Shown here piece after piece: positions 1 to 8,714 of a stretch of 64,000 bases of DNA (within the stretch, counting starts at the first letter, position 1; each line of letters starts with the position of its first letter). Source of the DNA: VGBO01 sp964453335 (lineage in GTDB: Bacteria > Actinomycetota > Acidimicrobiia > Acidimicrobiales > CAIXPF01); NCBI GenBank assembly GCA_964453335.1, contig CAYVOK010000015.1, forward strand, positions 1-64,000. The letters run 5' to 3'. The position numbers and the translations under genes were made by a program. The notes below the pieces were generated by a model. That model saw nothing but the letters and a program-made list of their open reading frames with translations. It was not told where the DNA came from and ran no database searches.

Positions 1-881
1 CGGTCGAGCTGCCGCACGAGCACGTCGAGCGCGACCTGTGCCCGTTCGGGGAGGTCGTCGCGGCGTCGTGCGACGACGTCGGCCGCCGCGGTGAGCGCGG
101 TCAACGGCGTGCGCAGCTCGTGGCTCGTGTCAGAAGCGAAGCGGGCCTCCCGTTCGATCCTCGACTCCACTGCGTCCGCCATGTCGTTGAACGACACGAC
201 GAGGCGGGCGAGATCCGGGTCGGACTCCGGCGCGAGTCGGGTGCTGAGGCCACCCCGGGCGAGCGAGGTCGCCGCGTCGGCGACCCGGCGCAGCGGGCGG
301 AGCGCTCGACCCGCCGACCACCAGCCGATCGCAGCGCCGCCGAGGGTCGCGAGGATCGTCCCCGCGGCGAGCGCTGTGCGGAGCGCACCGAGGGTCCGCT
401 CGAGATCCTCCACCGCCGAGAACTCGACGTAGCGGGCCGACACGGCGGGCAGCACGACCCCGACCGCGAGGCGGCCGCCCTCGTCGTCGACGTACCACTG
501 GCGGGCGGAGACACCCGTGTCGAGCTGCGCCCGGAGCGCCGGCGGGATCTCGTCCTCGGCTGGGCCGATACCGGAGCCGAACTGGCGGCCGTCGTAGAGC
601 AGCAGCACGCCGGTGCCCTGTGGGACGCGGATGCCGGGGAGCACGTCGCCGACGGCGACCTCGGGATCGAGGAGCTGTTGCTGGACGATCCGGGCGTTGG
701 CGACCGCCTGGCGTTCTGCGAGGTCGGCCTGCTGGGTGATGAGCGAGGAGCGCACGGTGAAGTAGCTGCCGAGGGACAGGGCCACGGTGACGGCGAGACC
801 GCCGACCGCCGCCGCCGTCGCCGCCCGCACGCGCAGGCCGAATCGATCGGCCCCGGGGCGGCTGCGGGTTGCGGCGTCCAC
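1..881 (-). CDS. Two-component sensor histidine kinase, 3' end cut by window edge
   Basis: Membrane sensor kinase that would autophosphorylate on histidine and pass the phosphate to the divergently encoded response regulator at 944. Reading the minus strand gives an N-terminal membrane segment (about residues 20-43), an extracytoplasmic stretch, a second membrane segment (about 166-184), a HAMP-like linker, and a HisKA box SHELRTPLTAL with the phospho-acceptor His254. The ATPase domain lies beyond base 1. The GTG at 881 is chosen; an in-frame GTG at 920 would add 13 residues. No ligand can be inferred. Confidence 0.85.
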   Translation of the reverse strand, partial: MDAATRSRPGADRFGLRVRAATAAAVGGLAVTVALSLGSYFTVRSSLITQQADLAERQAVANARIVQQQLLDPEVAVGDVLPGIRVPQGTGVLLLYDGRQFGSGIGPAEDEIPPALRAQLDTGVSARQWYVDDEGGRLAVGVVLPAVSARYVEFSAVEDLERTLGALRTALAAGTILATLGGAAIGWWSAGRALRPLRRVADAATSLARGGLSTRLAPESDPDLARLVVSFNDMADAVESRIEREARFASDTSHELRTPLTALTAAADVVARRRDDLPERAQVALDVLVRQLD

Positions 882-928
882 CGGTGCAGTGTGCCGCGTC
901 CGGGGGTCCGGCGTCGGCACGGGGCGGG

Positions 929-934
929 TAGCCT
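929..934 (+). promoter_or_regulatory. -10 element, response regulator
   Basis: TAGCCT ends 9 nt before the ATG at 944. The spacing implies a leaderless transcript; no Shine-Dalgarno sequence is seen. Confidence 0.45.
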
Positions 935-943
935 CGGCACGCG

Positions 944-1627
944 ATGGCAACCCGCCTGCTCTTCATCGAGGACGACGCCGAGGTGCGGACGGTGCTGAGG
1001 CTCGCGCTCGAGGACGAGGGGTACACGGTCGTCGAGGCGGCGGACGGTACCGCCGGGTTGCGCGCCTTCGACGCCGAACGGCCCGATCTCGTGCTGCTCG
1101 ACCTGCGCCTCCCCGACATCCGCGGGCTCGACGTGTGCCGGGAGCTGCGCACCCGCAGCGCGGTCCCGATCATCATCGTCACCGCGCAGACCGACACCCA
1201 CGACCTCGTCGCCGGGCTCGAGGCCGGCGCGGACGACTACGTGACCAAGCCGGTCGTGCCCAAGGCGCTCGCCGCCCGGATCCGGGCGCTCCTGCGCCGG
1301 GTCGCCCGCGCCGAGGCGAGCCGTCCCGCCGACGCCGTCCGCGTCGGCGACCTCGAGGTACGGGAGGCCGAGGCGGTGGTGCTGCGCGGCGGGGTCCCCG
1401 TCGACCTCACGAAGACCGAGTTCCGCCTGCTCTGCGAGTTCATCGCCCACGCGAATGTCGTCCTCAGCCGTGAACAGCTCCTCGAGCACGTCTGGGGCTA
1501 CGACCACCTCGGTGACACCCGGCTCGTCGACGCGCACGTGAGCCGTCTCCGTTCGAAGGTCGAGCGCGACGGTGCCCAGATCATCCAGACCGTTCGGGGC
1601 CTCGGCTACAAACTCGTCGCCCGCTGA
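944..1627 (+). CDS. OmpR/PhoB-family response regulator
   Basis: DNA-binding response regulator of 227 residues, a normal length for the family. The receiver domain (about 1-118) has the acidic pair D10/D11, the phosphorylation site D53 in LVLLDLRLPD, a conserved VTA segment and the YVTKP lysine. The C-terminal winged helix (about 130-225) contains FRLLCEF and LVDAHVSRLRSKV and ends in IQTVRGLGYKL, all typical of OmpR/PhoB proteins. It is divergent from the kinase at 1-881 with about 60 bases between them, so the two almost certainly form a pair sharing one control region. The regulon is unknown. Confidence 0.95.
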   Translation: MATRLLFIEDDAEVRTVLRLALEDEGYTVVEAADGTAGLRAFDAERPDLVLLDLRLPDIRGLDVCRELRTRSAVPIIIVTAQTDTHDLVAGLEAGADDYVTKPVVPKALAARIRALLRRVARAEASRPADAVRVGDLEVREAEAVVLRGGVPVDLTKTEFRLLCEFIAHANVVLSREQLLEHVWGYDHLGDTRLVDAHVSRLRSKVERDGAQIIQTVRGLGYKLVAR

Positions 1628-1633
1628 GGGGGC

Positions 1634-1652
1634 CCGTGCCGACGCGGCACGG
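1634..1652 (+). terminator. Hairpin after response regulator
   Basis: CCGTGCCG and CGGCACGG form a perfect 8-bp stem with a 3-nt loop, starting 7 nt after the stop codon. There is no T-run, so it may be a high-GC terminator or only a transcript-stabilising hairpin. Confidence 0.4.
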
Positions 1653-1793
1653 CGCTCTCCGGGATCCCCGGATTCCGTGGCGAGGGTGCTTCCTGGCGGC
1701 GACCTCGACGGGGCTGGGGTTCGACCGGGAGCGCCGGCATGGAGAGTCTGCGCCGCGTGTGTTGTGCAGCGGTGCCGCGATTGCGCGGGTTCC

Positions 1794-1808
1794 GTGACAC
1801 TTCGTCAC
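1794..1808. repeat. Inverted repeat upstream of otsA
   Basis: GTGAC and GTCAC flank a 5-nt centre, 14 nt before the otsA start. It could be a small operator, but nothing else supports that. Confidence 0.2.
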
Positions 1809-1821
1809 TGCGATCTGCGGG

Positions 1822-3240
1822 GTGGCGCCGGGGGCGGGCGGGGTATCGACACGGATCGTGACGACCCTGCACCCCCGCCCATCACCCCGGTCGCTCGTCG
1901 TGGCTGCGAACCGGCTCCCCTACCGCACGGGGCGGGTCGGCGGCTGCGTGCCGAGCCCGGGCGGCATGGCCGGACTCGTCCTCGAGGCGGTCGACGGCCG
2001 TCAGGTGAGCTGGGTCGGCTCGACCCCAGGCGACACCACGCCGCCCGAGGGTCGAGACGGCGTCGAGCTCCTCGGCGTCTCCCTGCGGGACGACGAGATG
2101 GCCCGCTACTACGACGGATGTGCGAACCAGACGCTGTGGCCGCTCTACCACGACCTCGCCGTCGCCCCACGGTACGAACCTGGCTGGTGGGACGCGTACC
2201 GGCGGGTGAACGCCCGGTTCGCCCGGGCGATCGCTGCGGCGGCCGGCCCCGGTGCCGTCGCGTGGCTGCACGACTACCACCTGCAACTCGTGCCGGGTCT
2301 GCTCAGGCGGGCGCGACCCGACGTCCGGATCGGCCTGTTCCTCCACGTGCCGTTCCCCGCCCCTGCGATCTTCGCCCAGTTGCCCTGGCGCGCCGAGGTG
2401 GTCGCGGGTCTCGGTGCCGCCGACGTCGTCGGGGTGCAGGACCGGGCGTCGGCAGCGCACCTGCGATCGGCGCTCGCCCGGTTCTGTCGGCGTGGCGAGG
2501 TGCGTCGTCCGAAGGTGGTGACGCTGCCGGCGCCTGCGGCACTCGCCCGGCTCCACGCCGTCGTGGCCGACACCGCTCGTCTCGACGCCCGTGCTGCGCA
2601 GCTGCGCCGGGTGGTCGCCGGCGACCCGGCTGTGCTCGTCCTCGGCGTGGACCGGCTCGACTACGCGAAGGGGATCGATCTCCGTCTCGAAGGGTTTGCC
2701 GAGGCCCTCCGCCGCGGTGTCCTCGATCCCGCCCGGACCGTTTTCGTGCAGGTGGCCCCCTCGACGCGGGCAGGAGCTCCGCCGTTTCGGCGCCACGCGG
2801 CCGAGGTCCGCCGGATCGCTGCGGGGGTGAACGGCGCCTATGGCACGCCCGATCGTCCGGTCGTGCGACTCATCGAGCGCGAGGCGGCCGTCGACGAGGT
2901 CGTTGCGTGGTACCGGGCCGCCGACGTCCTGGTCGTCACGAGTCGACGTGACGGCATGAACCTCGTCTGCAAGGAGTTCCTCGCGGCCCGCCCGGACGGC
3001 GACGGGGCGCTGGTGCTCAGCGAGTTCGCCGGCGCCTCGGAACTGCTCCGAGACGCGCACCTGGTGAACCCCTACGACCGGCGCGGCGTCGCTGCCGCCC
3101 TCGGAGCGGCCGCGGCACGTCCGACGCCCCAACGGCGCGAGCACAACGCACGGATGCGACGGGCCGTTCTGGCCGCCACACCGAGGGCGTGGGCGCAGCG
3201 GTTCCTCCGGGCGGTGGTCGGGGTCAGCCCCAGCTCTTGA
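1822..3240 (+). CDS. otsA: Trehalose-6-phosphate synthase (GT20)
   Basis: Cytoplasmic glycosyltransferase joining a nucleotide-glucose donor to glucose-6-phosphate to give trehalose-6-phosphate, used for osmoprotection or storage. The 472 residues carry the GT20 landmarks in order: VVAANRLP, WLHDYHLQLVP, FLHVPFPAPAIF, GVDRLDYAKGI, SRRDGMNLVCKEF and LVLSEFAGASE. The usual N-terminal glycine loop is represented by PGGMAGL. No trehalose-phosphate phosphatase (otsB) lies nearby, so that step must be encoded elsewhere. The start is uncertain: GTG 1822 is used, but GTG 1858, nearer the conserved core, is also possible. The 3' end overlaps the convergent LLM gene by 17 bases. Confidence 0.92.
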   Translation: MAPGAGGVSTRIVTTLHPRPSPRSLVVAANRLPYRTGRVGGCVPSPGGMAGLVLEAVDGRQVSWVGSTPGDTTPPEGRDGVELLGVSLRDDEMARYYDGCANQTLWPLYHDLAVAPRYEPGWWDAYRRVNARFARAIAAAAGPGAVAWLHDYHLQLVPGLLRRARPDVRIGLFLHVPFPAPAIFAQLPWRAEVVAGLGAADVVGVQDRASAAHLRSALARFCRRGEVRRPKVVTLPAPAALARLHAVVADTARLDARAAQLRRVVAGDPAVLVLGVDRLDYAKGIDLRLEGFAEALRRGVLDPARTVFVQVAPSTRAGAPPFRRHAAEVRRIAAGVNGAYGTPDRPVVRLIEREAAVDEVVAWYRAADVLVVTSRRDGMNLVCKEFLAARPDGDGALVLSEFAGASELLRDAHLVNPYDRRGVAAALGAAAARPTPQRREHNARMRRAVLAATPRAWAQRFLRAVVGVSPSS

Positions 3241-4297
3241 CGACGGGAAGGACTTCCTTCGCGTACAGCTCGAAGGACGCCTTCGTCTGGTCGAAGGGGA
3301 TGCCGCCGAAACGGAAGCATGTCGCCTGTTCGAACTCGCCGACGACCGTGCGCCGCTCGGCGAGACGCTCGAGGATCTGGTCCGGGGTGCCGTAGGCGTT
3401 GGACGCAAGGAAGCCCTCGACGTAGCCCTCGAACCCGACGGAGCGGAGGATCTCCGCCTGGCGCCCGTAACCCTGGTACCCGGGCAGGTCGGCGAAGTGG
3501 TCGTTCATGAGCTCGTAGTGCTCGAGGATCGTGCGCAGGTAGCCGGCGAGGTACTCCTCGGCGCGCTCCTTCGCGAGGTTCGCGTCGGGGTGGCAGTAGG
3601 TGAAGTCCGCCGTCAGGATCGGCGGGGCCTCGGTGCCGTGGAGCTCGAGGAACCGGTTGCGGTGGTGCTCGATGCTCTGGAGCCGCTTCTCCCAGCGGGA
3701 CTCCGAGAACAGGATCATCGCGCCGCCGGCTCGGGCTGCGGCCTCGACGGAGTCCGACGAGTTCGCCACGCAGTAGGTGCGGCCCTTGAAGGAGCGTTCC
3801 GGCCGGGGGCGCAGCTCGGTTGGTTCCTGGGGGTAGTAGGGGCCGTCGCCCTTGATGACCCCGGTCTCGAGGGCGTCGACGATCATGAGGGACGCCTCGT
3901 CGAAACGGGCCCGGGACTCCTCCATCTCGACCCCGGTGAACGGCGCGTACTCACGCCGAGACAGGCCGCGTCCCATGCCGAACTTCACCCGGCCGTTCGA
4001 CATGGTGTCGAGCATCGCGACCTTCTCGGCGACGCGCAGCGGGTCGTTCCACGGCAGGATCACCGCAGCCGTGCCGAGCTTGATCGTCGAGGTGCACCCG
4101 GCGAAGTACGACAGGAACTGCAGGTTGTCCGGGCAGAACGAGTAGTCGAAGAAGTGGTGCTCGGTCGGCCAGATGGCGTCGAAGCCGAGGTCCTCGGCCC
4201 GACGGGCGAGCTCCATCTCCTCGGCGTACACCTGGCTGTCCGGCACGGTGCCGTTCCAGCCGCCGGACGTGAGGATGGTCTGGATGCCGACGTCCAC
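3224..4297 (-). CDS. LLM-class flavin-dependent oxidoreductase
   Basis: Luciferase-like TIM-barrel oxidoreductase of 357 residues, expected to use FMN or F420. The family pattern is clear: an N-terminal AEEMELARRAEDLGFDAIW with TEHHF, followed by GTAAVILPWNDPLRVAEKVAMLD and NGRVKFGMGRGLSRREY. The substrate cannot be read from sequence. The gene stands alone on the minus strand, converging on otsA. A GGGGGA ribosome-binding site precedes the ATG and a TAGGGT -10 candidate lies about 50 nt upstream, so unlike many neighbours it has a leader. Confidence 0.88.
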   Translation of the reverse strand: MDVGIQTILTSGGWNGTVPDSQVYAEEMELARRAEDLGFDAIWPTEHHFFDYSFCPDNLQFLSYFAGCTSTIKLGTAAVILPWNDPLRVAEKVAMLDTMSNGRVKFGMGRGLSRREYAPFTGVEMEESRARFDEASLMIVDALETGVIKGDGPYYPQEPTELRPRPERSFKGRTYCVANSSDSVEAAARAGGAMILFSESRWEKRLQSIEHHRNRFLELHGTEAPPILTADFTYCHPDANLAKERAEEYLAGYLRTILEHYELMNDHFADLPGYQGYGRQAEILRSVGFEGYVEGFLASNAYGTPDQILERLAERRTVVGEFEQATCFRFGGIPFDQTKASFELYAKEVLPVVKSWG

Positions 4298-4351
4298 GGA
4301 CGTTCCCCCTGCGCTCTGGCGGAGGACCCCCTCCTCCGTCCGGGGCCGACC

Positions 4352-4885
4352 CTAGTCGGCGCGTCCGGAGGCCCCCACGGGTGCGGCGGCGATGCGGCTG
4401 CGGATGTCGGCGCAGTGTTCGCACACCGATGCCGGGATCACCCCGACCCGCTGCAACCACCCGAAGATCACGCAGCCGAGGCAGAACCCGAGGCCGGCCT
4501 CGAGCGACGCCGCCACGACGAGGAGAGCGATCAGGGCCGTCGCCACGGCCGAGGCGCCGAGGACCGACGCTGCGAGCGCGCCGCCGGCGCAGACGAGGCC
4601 GATCGCCTGCGCGAAGCGCTTCGGCGGGCCGGGTACGGGGCGGGCGGGGCCGCCGAGCCGGGGGACGATCACGCGGGTGACGAGGAGCGCGAGGGGGCTC
4701 AGGTGCGGACCGGCGGCGACACGGGCGGCGAACCCGTAGGCGAGGGGGACGAGGACGAGCGGTTCGCCGGTGAGCAGGAACGCCGCACCGAGTGCGACGA
4801 CGCCGGTGGCGACGAGCCGGGCGGCCCGTTCGTCGACGGTCTCGGGGAAGGCGAGACGCCGTGCGGGGGCGGGGGTGGCGGACAT
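4352..4885 (-). CDS. DUF4395 membrane protein
   Basis: A 177-residue protein matching the DUF4395 pattern: an N-terminal VDERAARLVATGVV helix, several hydrophobic segments, and a C-terminal ASLEAGLGFCLGCVIFGWLQ with paired cysteines, then a CEHC motif. DUF4395 proteins are often found near thioredoxin-like or sulfur-handling genes, but none is adjacent here and the function is unknown. The ATG at 4885 is supported by a -10 element 7 nt upstream. The gene is divergent from the formate dehydrogenase operon and shares its 93-bp control region. Confidence 0.8.
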   Translation of the reverse strand: MSATPAPARRLAFPETVDERAARLVATGVVALGAAFLLTGEPLVLVPLAYGFAARVAAGPHLSPLALLVTRVIVPRLGGPARPVPGPPKRFAQAIGLVCAGGALAASVLGASAVATALIALLVVAASLEAGLGFCLGCVIFGWLQRVGVIPASVCEHCADIRSRIAAAPVGASGRAD

Positions 4886-4892
4886 GACGGGG

Positions 4893-4898
4893 ATCCTA
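4893..4898 (-). promoter_or_regulatory. -10 element, DUF4395 gene
   Basis: TAGGAT on the minus strand, 7 nt before the ATG at 4885. It abuts the first TCCCGAC half-site. Confidence 0.5.
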
Positions 4899-4959
4899 TC
4901 CCGACAAAGCTGACCTGTGAAGTCGGGAATAGCGGTCACGCCGTTCCCGACCGTCGGGG
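4899..4959. promoter_or_regulatory. Array of TCCCGAC half-sites in the fdh control region
   Basis: TCCCGAC occurs at 4899-4905, its reverse complement GTCGGGA at 4922-4928, TCCCGAC again at 4945-4951, and GTCGGGG at 4953-4959. The first three start exactly 23 bases apart. The last pair makes a perfect CCCGAC-C-GTCGGG palindrome where the fdh -35 region should lie. This looks like an operator for an unknown regulator of the divergent DUF4395 and formate dehydrogenase genes. Confidence 0.5.
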
Positions 4960-4966
4960 GCGGGGG

Positions 4967-4972
4967 TACGCT
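4967..4972 (+). promoter_or_regulatory. -10 element, formate dehydrogenase operon
   Basis: TACGCT ends 6 nt before the ATG at 4979, suggesting a leaderless operon mRNA. Confidence 0.45.
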
Positions 4973-4978
4973 GCGCCC

Positions 4979-6925
4979 ATGGCCCGCCGCACCGCACAGC
5001 CGCCGCGACCCCTCGCCCGTCTCGAGACGCCGCTCGTGCGCGACGGCGGGGTGCTGCGCCCCGCCGGCTGGGACGAGGCACTCGACCGCGCCGCCGCAGG
5101 GTTCCGTCGTCACATCGACCCGCACGGGCCCGGCCGCATCGGCTTCTTCTCCTGCTCGAAGGCGACGAACGAGGTGAACTACCTCGCCCAGAAGCTCACC
5201 CGCGTCGTCTACGGCACCAACGACATCGACTCCTGCAACCGCACTTGACACGCCCCCTCGGTCGTCGGTCTGGCGACGGTGTTCGGAGCGGGTGGCGGGA
5301 CGAGCTCCTATGCGGAGGTCGAATCCGCCGACGTCATCGTGCTGTGGGGGTCGAACGCCCGTGAGGCCCACCCGATCTTCTTCCACCGGGTCCTCGCCGC
5401 CGTGCGCCGCGGCGCCCGGCTCTTCGTCGTCGACCCGCGACGCACCGCGTCCGCCGCATGGGCGGACACCTGGCTCGGTCTCGACGTCGGTACCGACGTC
5501 GCCCTCGCCAACACCGTGGCGAGGGAGATCATCGCCGCCGGTCTCCACCACGCCGACTTCGTGCGCCGCGCCACCGTCGGCTTCGACGAGTTCGCCGCGG
5601 CCGTCGAACCGTTCACCCTCGACGTCGGCGCAGCGATCACCGGGGTGCCCGCCGAGGCGATCCGCACCCTGGCCCACGCCTACGCCACCGCGCCGACCGC
5701 GCAGCTCTGCTGGACGCTCGGCATCACCGAGCACCACAACGCCGTCGACAACGTGCTCGGTCTCGTCAACCTCGCCCTCCTGTGCGGCCACGTCGGCCGG
5801 TACGGCAGCGGCCTCAGCCCGCTGCGGGGGCAGAACAACGTGCAGGGCGGCGGGGACATGGGCGCCATCCCGAACCGTCTCCCCGGCTTCCAGGACATCC
5901 TCGACGACGCGGCCCGCACCCGGTTCGAGACCGCCTGGGGCTGCCACATCCGACCGCACCACGGTCGCCACCTCACCGCCATGTTCGAGGCGATGGGGGC
6001 GGGCGAGTTGCGGGCCCTCCACGTGATGGGGGAGAACCCCGCCCGTTCGGAGGCCAACAGCGCCGAGGCGGTCGCGCTCCTGGCGGGCCTCGACCACCTC
6101 GTCGTGCAGGACATCTTCCTCACCCGCACCGCGGAGCTCGCCCACGTCGTCCTCCCCTCCGCCGCGTCGTGGTGCGAGGACGACGGCACCGTCACCAACT
6201 CCGAACGCCGGGTGCAGCGGGTGCGCAAGGCCCTCGACCCGCCCGGCGAGGCGCGCAGCGACCGGTGGATCCTCACCGAGATCGCCCGTCGGCTCGGCCA
6301 CGACTGGGACCACGTCGACGCCGAGGTGATCTGGGACGAGGTGCGCAGCCTCTCGCCGCTCCACACCGGCATGCGGTACGACCGCATCGAGGAGCTCGGC
6401 GGCATCCAGTGGCCCTGCCCCGACGACGACCGCCTCGAACCGTCGTTCCTGCACGGGCGCCTGTGGGCGGACGACCCCGCCGAACGCGGTGCCCCCGCAC
6501 CCTTCAGCGTCGTCGGGCACGCGCCACCCCTCGACGTGCTGCGCCCCGAGTTCCCGATGCGGCTCACCACCGGCCGCCGACTCGACTCCTACAACACGGG
6601 TGTGCAGACCGCTGCGCTCGCGTCCCCGCTGCGCGAGGGGGAGACGGTCGACATCGCACCGGAGGACGCCGCCGACCTCGGCGTGCGGAACGGTGACCGG
6701 GTGCGGGTGTGCTCGCCGCGGGGTGTCGTGGAGGCACCGGTCCGCATCGACGACGGGCTGCGGCCGGGGCTCGTGTTCATGACCTTCCACTTCCCCGACG
6801 ACGTCGACGTGAACGTGCTGACGAACGACGCCTACGACCCGCGGTCGGGCACCGCCGAGTTCAAGGCCGCCGCCGTGCGGATCGAACCGATCGCGCCGCG
6901 ACCCGACCGTCCGGTGGGCGTCTGA
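4979..6925 (+). CDS. fdhA: Selenocysteine-containing formate dehydrogenase catalytic subunit, lacking its own [4Fe-4S] domain
   Basis: Molybdopterin (or tungstopterin) enzyme oxidising formate to CO2, or the reverse. TGA at 5246-5248 falls where this family has its catalytic Cys or Sec: the context is SCNRT-U-HAPSVVGLA, with Sec90 followed by His91. Reading through gives one 648-residue protein of continuous family similarity, including LWGSNAREAHP, the active-site Arg283 in RGQNNVQGGGDMGAIP, MGENPARSEA and the C-terminal bis-MGD binding part. It begins directly at LETPLVRDGG. The roughly 60-residue [4Fe-4S] domain normally in front is missing here and appears on the product of the gene at 8711. 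Annotation software would probably break this gene at the TGA. Confidence 0.93.
5246..5248 (+). other. In-frame TGA recoded as selenocysteine
   Basis: The codon aligns with the catalytic selenocysteine of bacterial formate dehydrogenases. The same frame continues for more than 550 codons of recognisable enzyme, and the next codon is the conserved His. Confidence 0.9.
5263..5278 (+). promoter_or_regulatory. Bacterial SECIS hairpin
   Basis: CGTCG (5263-5267) pairs with CGACG (5274-5278) around the loop GTCTGG. The loop GU is at positions 20-21 after the UGA, the same distance as the SelB-contacting GU in E. coli fdhF as I recall that sequence. TGACAC just upstream and GGTCTG in the loop are also shared. 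Confidence 0.8.
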
Positions 6926-6926
6926 G

Positions 6927-8714
6927 ATGGATCTCGTCATCGGTGACGAGCAGCCGACCGCCGAGGAGCGGGCGGCGCTCGACGGCGTGCTCGGCCCCGC
7001 GACGGGGACCTGGACCGGCGGGGCACGCGACGCGGCGGACCTGCGCACGGCCGAGGCCGGGGCGACGGTGCGCGCCCGTCGCCACCTCCTGCTCCCCGCG
7101 TTGCAGGCGCTCGTCGAACGCGTCGGCCACGTGAGCCGGGGCGGGCTCGCCGAGGTGTGCCGGCGCCTCACCGTCCCGCCCGCCGACGCATACGGCGTGC
7201 TCACGTTCTACGCCGGGCTGCCCACCGAACCCCGCCCGCCGACCGTCGTGCACGTGTGCACCGACCTCGCCTGCCGGGCGAGCGTGACCGACGGGGTGCA
7301 CGGCGACGCGTTCCTCGCCGCCGCCCCCTGCCTCGGCCTGTGCGAGGTCGCCCCCGCCGCCCTCGTCGTCCGCCACGGCGTCGACCACCGGGCCGACCCC
7401 GTGGCCCACGCCGACCCCGACACCGTCGACGCGCTCCTCGCCGGCGGCACGCCGCCACCGTGGCGCACCGCGGACGCCGTCCGTGCCGCCGGACCGCTGC
7501 TCGCCCGCGTCGACGCCGCCGACCCGACCGACCTCGACGCCTACCGGCGGGCCGGCGGGTACGAGGCGCTCCGTCGGGCGATCGAGCTCGGGCCGACGGA
7601 GGTCATCGCGGCGATCGACCGCAGTGGACTCGTGGGTCGGGGCGGTGCCGCGTTCCCGACCGGACGGAAGTGGGCGGCCGTCGCTGCGGCCACCGACCCG
7701 GTGCGGCACGTGGTCGTGAACGCGGACGAGTCCGAACCCGGCACGTTCAAGGACCGGGTGGTCCTCGAGGGCGACCCGTACGCGGTGATCGAGGCGGCGA
7801 CCGTGGCCGGGATCACCTGTGGGGCGACCTCGGGCTACCTGTACCTGCGGGGCGAGTACCCCGTCGCCCGGCAACGCCTCACCGTCGCGCTCGCACGCGC
7901 CCGGGCGGCCGGTCTGCTCGGTCCCGACGTCGCCGGGTCGGGCCTCGCGTTCGACCTCGAACTGCGGCTCGGCGCCGGTGCGTACATCTGCGGCGAGGAG
8001 ACGGCACTGTGCAACTCCATCGAGGGGTACCGCGGTGAGCCGCGCTCGAAGCCGCCGTTCCCGGTGGAGGTCGGGCTGTTCGGCCGCCCGACGCTCGTCA
8101 ACAACGTCGAGACGTTGCTCAACACGCTGCTGATCGTCCGGGACGGCGCCGAGGCGTGGGCGGCGGGGGAGACGAAACTGTTCTGCGTCTCCGGTGCGGT
8201 GGCGCGTCCCGGGCTCTACGAGGTGCCGATCGGACGCCCGCTCGACGACCTGCTCGCCGAGGCCGGCGTCGCACCGACGCTCGCCACGGTCCTGCTCGGC
8301 GGTGCCGCGGGTTCGTTCCTGCCCCCCGACGCGCTGGACCTCCCGCTCGGCTTCGAGGCGGCCCGTGCCGCGGGCACGACCCTCGGGTCCGGGGTCGTGC
8401 ACGCCGTCGACCGCAGCACCGACGTCGTCGACCTGCTCGGGCGCATCGCCCGGTTCTTCCGTCACGAGTCGTGCGGACAGTGCGTGCCCTGCCGGGTCGG
8501 CACGGTGCGCCAGGAAGAGGTCCTCGACCGGCTCCGCGCCGCCCGCGATGCCGGTCGGCTGCCCGACACCGCGGACCTCGTCCTCCTCGACAACCTCGCC
8601 GGTGTGCTGCGGGACGCGTCGATCTGCGGGCTCGGCCAGACGGCCGCGTCGGCGATCACCTCGGCGATGGTGCACCTGCGGCCCTTCGCCACGAACGGTG
8701 GAGGCCGACCGTGA
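6927..8714 (+). CDS. Formate dehydrogenase NuoE-NuoF fusion subunit (diaphorase)
   Basis: A 595-residue fusion carrying electrons from the iron-sulfur chain to NAD+. The N-terminal NuoE-like part (about 40-170) has the [2Fe-2S] ligands C111, C116, C135 and C139. The NuoF-like part has the glycine-rich GRGGAAFPTGRKW (237-249) for FMN/NADH, NADESEPGTFKDR, GAGAYICGEETAL, and a [4Fe-4S] site C516, C519, C522 plus C567. The start lies one base after the fdhA stop, and the 3' end overlaps the next gene as GTGA, so the three genes form one operon. The fusion matches the beta subunit of NAD-dependent, soluble formate dehydrogenases. Confidence 0.93.
   Translation: MDLVIGDEQPTAEERAALDGVLGPATGTWTGGARDAADLRTAEAGATVRARRHLLLPALQALVERVGHVSRGGLAEVCRRLTVPPADAYGVLTFYAGLPTEPRPPTVVHVCTDLACRASVTDGVHGDAFLAAAPCLGLCEVAPAALVVRHGVDHRADPVAHADPDTVDALLAGGTPPPWRTADAVRAAGPLLARVDAADPTDLDAYRRAGGYEALRRAIELGPTEVIAAIDRSGLVGRGGAAFPTGRKWAAVAAATDPVRHVVVNADESEPGTFKDRVVLEGDPYAVIEAATVAGITCGATSGYLYLRGEYPVARQRLTVALARARAAGLLGPDVAGSGLAFDLELRLGAGAYICGEETALCNSIEGYRGEPRSKPPFPVEVGLFGRPTLVNNVETLLNTLLIVRDGAEAWAAGETKLFCVSGAVARPGLYEVPIGRPLDDLLAEAGVAPTLATVLLGGAAGSFLPPDALDLPLGFEAARAAGTTLGSGVVHAVDRSTDVVDLLGRIARFFRHESCGQCVPCRVGTVRQEEVLDRLRAARDAGRLPDTADLVLLDNLAGVLRDASICGLGQTAASAITSAMVHLRPFATNGGGRP

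Noticed and set aside
1572..2951. Plus-strand frame of 459 codons overlapping otsA
   Set aside because: Arginine-rich shadow of otsA in another frame; otsA carries all the GT20 motifs.
5246..5248. TGA as a nonsense mutation that makes fdhA a pseudogene
   Set aside because: The codon is exactly at the catalytic Sec position, a SECIS-like hairpin with correct GU spacing follows, and the rest of the gene and operon is intact.
4352..7204. 950-codon open frame on the minus strand across the formate dehydrogenase gene
   Set aside because: It is an antisense shadow caused by high GC; only its last 177 codons (DUF4395) look like protein.
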